From Lachnospiraceae bacterium (GTDB taxonomy: Bacteria > Bacillota_A > Clostridia > Lachnospirales > Lachnospiraceae), in contig VSNT01000013.1 of assembly GCA_009774465.1 (NCBI GenBank), positions 1 to 45,131 on the forward strand: a stretch of 45,131 nucleotides of DNA, given 5' to 3'. The notes beneath the pieces are model-generated. The model was given only the letters and a program-made list of their open reading frames with translations, was not told the DNA's origin and did not search any database. Within the stretch, counting starts at the first letter, position 1; each line of letters starts with the position of its first letter. Below, in pieces: positions 34,465-39,856 of the stretch. The position numbers and the translations under genes were made by a program.

Positions 34465-34635
34465 CTATTCTTCAGAAATGGCGCCAACAGGACATCCGCC
34501 TGCACAGGAACCACAACTGATGCATGTATCAGCATTGATTTCAAATTTTCCATCGCCTTCGCTGATAGCGCCAACAGGACACTGTCCGGCACAAGCACCA
34601 CAAGAGATGCAAGCGTCACTAATTACATATGCCAT
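34465..34635 (-). CDS. 2[4Fe-4S] ferredoxin (clostridial type)
   Basis: A 56-residue ferredoxin. It carries two copies of the cluster motif: CISCGACAGQCP (residues 9-20) and CISCGSCAGGCP (residues 38-49). The two halves are clearly a duplication, both ending in VGAISE. It transfers electrons at low potential in the cytoplasm. AAGGAGG precedes the ATG. The gene lies 93 bases downstream of the PFL-activating enzyme gene in the same direction. The activating enzyme needs an electron donor for its radical-SAM cluster, so this protein is a plausible partner; this is inference. Confidence 0.96.
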   Translation of the reverse strand: MAYVISDACISCGACAGQCPVGAISEGDGKFEINADTCISCGSCAGGCPVGAISEE

Positions 34636-34728
34636 AACCTAAACCTCCTTAAAAATATGCCTGATATAAAATTATCAATCACTCTTAGTACATTCTAATA
34701 TAAAATCATGGGGAATACAAGTGTAAAA

Positions 34729-35487
34729 TTAGGAAGCAGAGTCCTCTTTTCTGCGATCTCTTATTCCATTTAAAATAACTTCCTTTTTTTCCACAATCCT
34801 GTTTTTATCCATAGCAGGAACACCGGCTAATTTATAAGGAATTCCCAACTTTTCGTATTTGTTTTCACCCATAGTGTGATAAGGCAGTACATCAAGAGCC
34901 TTTAAATTGGAAAACTGTCCGATAAAATAACCAAGCTTATATAAGTAATTATCATCATCTGTGATACCGGGAACCACTACATGCCTGATCCACATATCCA
35001 CATGTTTTTCATTTAAGTAAGAAGCAAAAGCAAGAATACCGTCGTTGGGCTGGGCAGTAAGTTCCTTGTGCTTTTCAGGATCAATGTGTTTAATATCCAG
35101 CATCACAAGATCGGTCAATTCCATTAATTTATCCAGCTTTTTTATAAATTCCGTATTGTCCGGCTTATAGGCAATACCTGAGGAATCAATACAGGTATGA
35201 ACCTGATTTGCCTTTGCAATCGTAAACAAATCAATGAGAAAATCCACTTGCATAAGCGGTTCTCCGCCGGTAACAGTAATTCCGCCTTTTTTATAAAATT
35301 CCTGATTTCTTTTATATTGCTCGAAAATTTCTTCCGGTTCCATCATAGTGCCGCCTGTCATAGCCCAGGTGTCGGGGTTATGGCAGTATGCACATCGCAT
35401 GGGGCAGCCCTGAACAAATACCACAAATCGGGTGCCGGGACCGTCTACAGTGCCGAAACTTTCCAGTGAATGAATTCTTCCTTGCAT
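34729..35487 (-). CDS. pflA: Pyruvate formate-lyase activating enzyme
   Basis: A 252-residue radical-SAM enzyme. The CPMRCAYCHNPDTW motif holds the CxxxCxxC ligands of the [4Fe-4S] cluster (from about residue 28). VTGGEPLMQ and LDIKHIDPEKH are typical of PflA. It removes a hydrogen from the radical glycine of pyruvate formate-lyase; here the target glycine would be on the separate 80-residue protein encoded at 36686-36928. GAGGT precedes the ATG. It has its own promoter and is separated from the lyase genes by the DUF2975/XRE pair on the other strand. Confidence 0.95.
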   Translation of the reverse strand: MQGRIHSLESFGTVDGPGTRFVVFVQGCPMRCAYCHNPDTWAMTGGTMMEPEEIFEQYKRNQEFYKKGGITVTGGEPLMQVDFLIDLFTIAKANQVHTCIDSSGIAYKPDNTEFIKKLDKLMELTDLVMLDIKHIDPEKHKELTAQPNDGILAFASYLNEKHVDMWIRHVVVPGITDDDNYLYKLGYFIGQFSNLKALDVLPYHTMGENKYEKLGIPYKLAGVPAMDKNRIVEKKEVILNGIRDRRKEDSAS

Positions 35488-35514
35488 ATTTTACCTCATT
35501 TCTACGCTGCTTTT

Positions 35515-35533
35515 ATCTCAGCTTTGCTGAGAT
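35515..35533 (-). promoter_or_regulatory. Hairpin in the pflA leader
   Basis: ATCTCAGC (35515-35522) and GCTGAGAT (35526-35533) form a perfect eight-base-pair stem between the pflA promoter and start. It could stabilise the leader or bind a regulator. Confidence 0.4.
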
Positions 35534-35585
35534 TCGCATAAACGGCATTTTTTATTGAAACTTTTCTTTTTACTATCCAATATAT

Positions 35586-35613
35586 AGTATAACAGATTGT
35601 ATATAAAAAACAA
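35586..35613 (-). promoter_or_regulatory. Promoter of pflA
   Basis: On the minus strand TTGTTT (35613-35608) and TATACT (35591-35586) are separated by 16 bases. The region 35488-35851 between divergent genes otherwise holds only the pflA leader hairpin and the plus-strand promoter at 35663. Confidence 0.6.
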
Positions 35614-35662
35614 TGGAATAATATAAAAAGTAAAATAATTAATGTTTATCATTAAATTATTA

Positions 35663-35691
35663 TTGACAAACATATATATTGGGTATAATAT
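35663..35691 (+). promoter_or_regulatory. Promoter of the DUF2975/XRE pair
   Basis: TTGACA at 35663-35668 is followed by TATAAT at 35684-35689 with a 15-base spacer; TAATAT at 35686-35691 gives a 17-base spacer. The leader to the start at 35852 is about 155 bases. Confidence 0.65.
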
Positions 35692-35851
35692 GAGTACATA
35701 AGGCAGGTAACAGCCTGAAAGTCATGACAAAAAGTAATCTGAGGCAAAGTGCATATATGAAGCTGCCAGGATGATTATGGCTGTTAAAAGTATATCAGCA
35801 TTGCAGATTTGCAGGCATTGTGTAAAAAAGCAGCGCGGAAAAGAGGGAGAT

Positions 35852-36394
35852 ATGAACGAGAATAATTTAAAAATTGAAAAAATTCAAAAAAGCAGTAAGG
35901 CGGCATTTACAGTAACCAACATTGTTAAAGTTTTTCTTATCGTGGCAGCAGTGATTCTTTTGATTACAGGATTTATTATGATAGGGAGACAGGAATTTTT
36001 CAATGCATCATTTGATGCAGCGTTGAGACATGGTGAATTTACAGTAGAAGAATTTGACTGGGCTTTTGAGGGGCAGATGCTGCAGCATATGGTGGAGGAT
36101 GGACAGATTGCGCTGGCTCTGGGGTTATATTTGACGAAAATGGGAGTGGTATTAGTATGTTTCACTGTAGTTCTCCACTTTGTGGGAAAGATTTTTAAAA
36201 CATTTCAGGAGAGCTATTCACCATTTCAACCCAAGGTCATCAGGAATTTAAGAATAACCTTTATATTGCTTACCTTGTATACATTATCAACAAGCCTTGG
36301 CATTGGATTGATAGCAGGACTGGCATCATGGTGTGTCCTTAATATTTTTGAATATGGATGCGAGCTGCAGAAGCAGTCAGATGAAACATTGTAG
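35852..36394 (+). CDS. DUF2975 membrane protein
   Basis: A 180-residue protein with four membrane segments: near residues 24-43 (IVKVFLIVAAVILLITGFIM), about 90-110, about 125-145 and about 148-165. This fits the DUF2975 family, usually paired with a small YozG-like XRE regulator as here. The function is unknown; the pair has the look of a membrane protein controlling, or controlled by, its regulator. GAGGGAG precedes the ATG at 35852. A gap of 15 bases separates it from the regulator gene. Confidence 0.75.
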   Translation: MNENNLKIEKIQKSSKAAFTVTNIVKVFLIVAAVILLITGFIMIGRQEFFNASFDAALRHGEFTVEEFDWAFEGQMLQHMVEDGQIALALGLYLTKMGVVLVCFTVVLHFVGKIFKTFQESYSPFQPKVIRNLRITFILLTLYTLSTSLGIGLIAGLASWCVLNIFEYGCELQKQSDETL

Positions 36395-36409
36395 AAGGAG
36401 GCGGATAAA

Positions 36410-36622
36410 GTGGCAATTATTTTAAGATTAGACCGTATGATGGCGGACCGGAAAATTTCCCTAAATGAACTTGCAGAGAAGGTTGGAATTGCAAATGTGA
36501 ATCTTTCCAATATTAAGACCGGAAAGGTAAGCGCAATCAGATTTTCTACTTTAAATGCAATCTGTGATGTGTTGGACTGCCAGCCAGGGGACATTCTGGA
36601 ATTTAAAAGGGATGAAAAATAA
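36410..36622 (+). CDS. Small XRE-family regulator (YozG-like)
   Basis: A 70-residue protein that is almost only a helix-turn-helix domain: LDRMMADRKISLNELAEKVG, NVNLSNIKTGKVSAIRFSTL and ICDVLDCQPGDILEF. This is the Cro/CI (HTH_26) type linked with DUF2975 genes. The start is a GTG at 36410, served by AAGGAGG nine bases before. It is followed by the shared terminator that faces the pyruvate formate-lyase operon. Confidence 0.9.
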   Translation: MAIILRLDRMMADRKISLNELAEKVGIANVNLSNIKTGKVSAIRFSTLNAICDVLDCQPGDILEFKRDEK

Positions 36623-36634
36623 AACAGCATATAA

Positions 36635-36666
36635 AAAGCCCTCCGGTCAAATGACCAGAGGGCTTT
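36635..36666. terminator. Bidirectional terminator between XRE gene and pfl operon
   Basis: AAAGCCCTC-C-GGTCA pairs with TGACC-A-GAGGGCTTT around a two-base loop. A T-run follows on the minus strand (TTTTTA), and a shorter one on the plus strand. It ends both convergent units. Confidence 0.9.
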
Positions 36667-36685
36667 CGTTCACATTATACTTTTA

Positions 36686-36928
36686 TTAGATAGATTCATG
36701 GAATGTACGGGAAATAACGTCAGCCTGTTGCTCGGGTGTTAATTTGATGAAATTAACAGCATATCCGGAAACGCGGATTGTAAGCTGAGGATAGTTCTCA
36801 GGATGCTTCTGAGCATCTAATAACATATCTCTGTTTAATACGTTAACGTTAAGGTGATGTCCGCCCTTTGTTGCGTAACCATCTAATAATGATACTAAGT
36901 TATCTACCTGTGCTGCATTTGTAGCCAT
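36686..36928 (-). CDS. Separate glycyl-radical domain of split pyruvate formate-lyase (GrcA-like)
   Basis: An 80-residue protein equal to the C-terminal domain of pyruvate formate-lyase. It has NLVSLLDGYATKGGHHLNVN, LLDAQKHPENYPQLTI, the radical loop RVSGYAVNF with Gly55 as expected radical site, and the ending ISRTFHESI. In ordinary enzymes this is fused to the catalytic part; E. coli also has a free spare copy, GrcA (YfiD), that rescues oxygen-cleaved enzyme. Here the upstream lyase gene lacks this domain, so this protein must supply the radical if the lyase is to work. It has its own AAAGGAGG site and is the last gene of the operon. Confidence 0.93.
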   Translation of the reverse strand: MATNAAQVDNLVSLLDGYATKGGHHLNVNVLNRDMLLDAQKHPENYPQLTIRVSGYAVNFIKLTPEQQADVISRTFHESI

Positions 36929-36947
36929 GATAATTTACCTCCTTTTA

Positions 36948-37151
36948 TTAATGAAAATCATCCAAACCATCTTCCAGAGTAGGTACGCTGCATGCCAGAG
37001 GAGTCCTGGAGCAATCTGTGCATCCCATAGTCTGAACCTCTTTTGACTTATCCTTTGTCTCGTCGTAGTCCACATTTACATGTCCTACCCCCATAGCCAT
37101 GCCGGAATCCAGCATCTTTACAAGGTCATCGATCATTTTATTGTCATCCAT
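36948..37151 (-). CDS. Small cysteine-rich protein between the split PFL genes
   Basis: A 67-residue protein that I do not recognise as a named family. Its first half (IDDLVKMLDSGMAMGVGHVN, residues 7-26) aligns with the start of the glycyl-radical domain encoded next (VDNLVSLLDGYATKGGHHLN), with 9 identities over about 26 positions by eye. The radical loop is absent. Instead there is a tail with CxxC-x6-C (Cys44, Cys47, Cys54) and an acidic end. AGGAGG precedes the ATG; an overlapping ATG six bases earlier leads to a seven-codon peptide in another frame. It may be an accessory subunit that docks where the radical domain docks, but this is a hypothesis. Confidence 0.8.
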   Translation of the reverse strand: MDDNKMIDDLVKMLDSGMAMGVGHVNVDYDETKDKSKEVQTMGCTDCSRTPLACSVPTLEDGLDDFH

Positions 37152-37181
37152 TGCATTGTACCTCCTGAAAGCGAATTATAA

Positions 37182-39221
37182 TTATTTGTTTAAGTCAAGC
37201 TCGATATCGCCAGCGAACACTTTATCTTCCTTGCCGAGTGCTCCGGGAATGATGGTGAAGGTATTGGAGATACCATCCTGTGCATCATTGAAAGGAAGCT
37301 TGGATACAGAAGATAAGGATGCGACTGCACCATGAGTGTCGCGTCCATGCATCGGGTTAGCACCAGGAGCAAAAGGCTGGCCTTTCTTACGTCCGTCAGG
37401 TGTGTTTCCTGTTGCCTTACCATAAGTTACGTTAGAAGTAATGGTAAGAATTGATGTGGTAGGAACACCATTTCTGTAGGTATGATGTCTTCTGATTGCT
37501 GTCATGAATTTATGAACAACTTCCTGAGCAATGCTGTCTACGCGGTCATCATCATTACCATATTTAGGGAATTCACCGGTTGTCTTGAAGTCTACAATAA
37601 TTCCGTCTTCATCTCTTACTACTTCTACCTTTGCATATTTGATTGCTGATAAAGAGTCAGCAACGATGGAAAGACCTGCAACACCTGTTGCAAAGTAACG
37701 CTTAACGTCTCTGTCATGAAGTGCCATTTCAGCTCTTTCATAGCAGTATTTGTCATGCATATAATGAATGATGTTCAGAGTATTTACATATACATCTGCC
37801 TGCCACTCCATCATATCGATGAATTTGCTGTATACATCATCAAAGTCAAGAACATCGCCTGCAACAGGACGATACTTGGGACCTACCTGTTTCTTGGTAA
37901 CTTCATCAACACCACCGTTTAATGCATAAAGCAGACACTTAGCCAGGTTTGCTCTTGCGCCGAAGAACTGCATTTCCTTACCGATAACCATAGAAGATAC
38001 ACAGCATGCAATACCGTAATCATCACCGTGGGTTACTCTCATAAGGTCATCATTTTCATACTGAATGGAAGAGGTCTGGATGGACATCTTTGCACAGTAT
38101 TTCTTCCAGTTTTCAGGAAGTCTTGTAGACCAGAGAACTGTCAGGTTGGGTTCAGGGCTGGGACCTAAGTTGGTGAGTGTGTGCAGGTAACGGAAGCTCA
38201 TCTTTGTTACCATAGGACGTCCGTCAACACCAACACCGCCAAGGGATTCGGTTACCCATACAGGATCGCCAGCGAAGATCTGGTTGTACTCAGGAGTACG
38301 TGCAAACTTAACGCAGCGAAGCTTCATAATAAAGTGATCAACAAATTCCTGAATCTGCTGTTCTGTAAATGTTCCGTTAGCAAGGTCTCTTTCTGCGTAG
38401 CAGTCAAGGAAGGTTGAAGTACGTCCAAGGCTCATGGCTGCACCGTTCTGCTCTTTAACTGAGCATAAATATCCGAAGTAAACAGCCTGAATAGCTTCCT
38501 GTACATTGGTTGCAGGTTTGGAAATATCGCAGCCGTAAGAAGCAGCCATTTCCTTCATCATTTTAAGAGCAACCATCTGCTCGGAAAGCTCTTCACGAAG
38601 ACGAATTACATCATCTGTCATAACACGTCCGGTAGAATCCTTCTGTGCCTGTTTGTCCTCAATCAGTCTGTCAATACCGTAAAGAGCAACACGTCTGTAG
38701 TCGCCGATAATACGTCCACGTCCGTATGCATCCGGAAGACCTGTAATGATATGTGCGGAACGACATGCTCTCATTTCAGCGTTATAAGCGTCAAAACATC
38801 CTGCATTGTGTGTTTTTCTATGTGTTGAGAAGAACTCACTGATTTCAGGATCAACTTCGTAACCGTTGTCTGCACAAGCCTTTTCTGCCATTCTGATACC
38901 GCCATAAGGCTGTAAGGAACGCTTAAAAGGTGCATCTGTCTGGAAACCAACGATGGTCTCTTTGGACTTGTCTAAGTAACCAGGTCCGTGTGAGGTAATT
39001 GTAGATACAACCTTGGTATCCATATCAAGAACACCGCCTGCCTCACGTTCTTTCTTCTGCAGATCAAGTACCATCTGCCATAAGTCTTTTGTGTTCTGTG
39101 TAGCTTCAGCTAAGAAGGATTCATCACCATCATAAGGATGATAGTTTCTCTGAATGAAGTCGCGTACGTTAACTTCATTTTCCCACTTGCCGCCTACAAA
39201 ATCTTTCCATTCTGGTCTCAT
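37182..39221 (-). CDS. Pyruvate formate-lyase catalytic part, lacking the glycyl-radical domain
   Basis: A 679-residue protein matching pyruvate formate-lyase from the N-terminus to just before the radical domain. The catalytic cysteine pair is Cys406-Cys407 (IACCVSSM), with other family stretches such as GLPDAYGRGRIIGDYRRVAL and NVTYGKATGNTPDGRKKG. Ordinary enzymes have about 740-760 residues; this one stops after SNTFTIIPGALGKEDKVF and a short tail, at the linker before the radical domain. The missing domain is encoded two genes downstream. The product converts pyruvate and CoA to acetyl-CoA and formate. RBS TAGGAGG precedes the ATG, and the promoter at 39292-39321 is strong. Confidence 0.95.
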   Translation of the reverse strand: MRPEWKDFVGGKWENEVNVRDFIQRNYHPYDGDESFLAEATQNTKDLWQMVLDLQKKEREAGGVLDMDTKVVSTITSHGPGYLDKSKETIVGFQTDAPFKRSLQPYGGIRMAEKACADNGYEVDPEISEFFSTHRKTHNAGCFDAYNAEMRACRSAHIITGLPDAYGRGRIIGDYRRVALYGIDRLIEDKQAQKDSTGRVMTDDVIRLREELSEQMVALKMMKEMAASYGCDISKPATNVQEAIQAVYFGYLCSVKEQNGAAMSLGRTSTFLDCYAERDLANGTFTEQQIQEFVDHFIMKLRCVKFARTPEYNQIFAGDPVWVTESLGGVGVDGRPMVTKMSFRYLHTLTNLGPSPEPNLTVLWSTRLPENWKKYCAKMSIQTSSIQYENDDLMRVTHGDDYGIACCVSSMVIGKEMQFFGARANLAKCLLYALNGGVDEVTKKQVGPKYRPVAGDVLDFDDVYSKFIDMMEWQADVYVNTLNIIHYMHDKYCYERAEMALHDRDVKRYFATGVAGLSIVADSLSAIKYAKVEVVRDEDGIIVDFKTTGEFPKYGNDDDRVDSIAQEVVHKFMTAIRRHHTYRNGVPTTSILTITSNVTYGKATGNTPDGRKKGQPFAPGANPMHGRDTHGAVASLSSVSKLPFNDAQDGISNTFTIIPGALGKEDKVFAGDIELDLNK

Positions 39222-39291
39222 TTTGCGTAAGCCTCCTATTAAAAATTATTTGATTTATTTGTGCATAAAACTATGCTATTACCGTACCCTC

Positions 39292-39321
39292 ATTATATGT
39301 TACAATGTCATTTACAGTCAA
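39292..39321 (-). promoter_or_regulatory. Promoter of the split pfl operon
   Basis: On the minus strand TTGACT (39321-39316) and TATAAT (39297-39292) are separated by 18 bases, about 70 bases upstream of the lyase start. The leader contains a small hairpin (GCATA/TATGC, 39263-39276). Confidence 0.8.
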
Positions 39322-39402
39322 GGCAAAGAGTGTACTTTTTTATGAACATAGTACGGATTTTAGGGAAAATTTAGAAATTTTTTGTAAAAAGTGTTTAGAA
39401 AT

Positions 39403-39467
39403 AAAACAGGTTGACACAAGTACACCTTTTGTGATATAAAATAGGTGTACTTGTGTCAACCTGTTTT
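39403..39467. promoter_or_regulatory. Perfect 25-bp inverted repeat, operator of the BlaI/M56 pair
   Basis: The arms at 39403-39427 and 39443-39467 are exact reverse complements separated by 15 bases. Each arm carries ACAGGTTGACACAAGTACAC or its complement. The left arm overlaps the -35 and spacer of the promoter and the right arm overlaps the transcription start, so a repressor bound to both would block RNA polymerase. Only the right arm would be in the message, so the repeat acts at DNA level. It does not contain the textbook TACA-N2-TGTA site of BlaI. Confidence 0.75.
39411..39440 (+). promoter_or_regulatory. Promoter of the BlaI-like and M56 genes
   Basis: TTGACA at 39411-39416 and TATAAA at 39435-39440 are separated by 18 bases, inside the inverted repeat. 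Confidence 0.85.
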
Positions 39468-39486
39468 TGAAAGGAAAAATTTAGAT

Positions 39487-39843
39487 ATGGTTCAATTATC
39501 AGCTTATGAATGGAAAATAATGGATATAATATGGGATCAGGAGCCGCAGACCATAACCAGACTGACCAAGGCGTTAAAGGAAGAGACAGGATGGTCAAAA
39601 TACACTGTGATTACCTATTTAAAAAGGCTGGAAGCGAAGGGAGCTGTTCATCATAAGGAAGGAGAGAGAGCAAAGCTTTACTATGCCGATATTACCAGAA
39701 CGGATGCGCAGCTTCAGGAAATTGATACTTTTCTTGACAAAGTATTTTCCGGAAATCTGGGACTTATGATTAATACTATGATTAAGGAAGAAAAGCTTTC
39801 TGATGCTGAAATTGATGAACTATTGAATATGTTAAAAAAATAG
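39487..39843 (+). CDS. BlaI/MecI/CopY-family transcriptional repressor
   Basis: A 118-residue repressor with an N-terminal winged helix (LSAYEWKIMDIIWDQEPQTI, then TGWSKYTVITYLKRLEAKGA) and a C-terminal dimerisation helix (AEIDELLNMLKK). In known systems BlaI is cleaved or released when the partner sensor BlaR1 detects a beta-lactam. The ATG at 39487 is preferred; a GTG at 39445 lies in the operator arm at the predicted transcription start. The M56 gene follows after 13 bases with its own CAGGAGG, so the pair is one operon. No beta-lactamase gene is nearby. Confidence 0.92.
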   Translation: MVQLSAYEWKIMDIIWDQEPQTITRLTKALKEETGWSKYTVITYLKRLEAKGAVHHKEGERAKLYYADITRTDAQLQEIDTFLDKVFSGNLGLMINTMIKEEKLSDAEIDELLNMLKK

Positions 39844-39856
39844 CCAGGAGGATATT

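Noticed and set aside
34407..34619. A 70-codon minus-strand frame over the ferredoxin
   Set aside because: The true gene is the 56-residue ferredoxin in another frame of the same strand, with two complete cluster motifs and an AAGGAGG site.
36686..39221. That the short PFL is a frameshifted or decayed gene
   Set aside because: Each of the three genes has an intact frame and its own AGGAGG-type site. The break lies at a domain linker, the active-site cysteines and radical glycine are all kept, and an unrelated small gene lies between.
39445..39486. GTG start for the BlaI-like gene 42 bases upstream
   Set aside because: It lies in the right arm of the operator at the expected transcription start and has no ribosome binding site; the ATG at 39487 fits the family.
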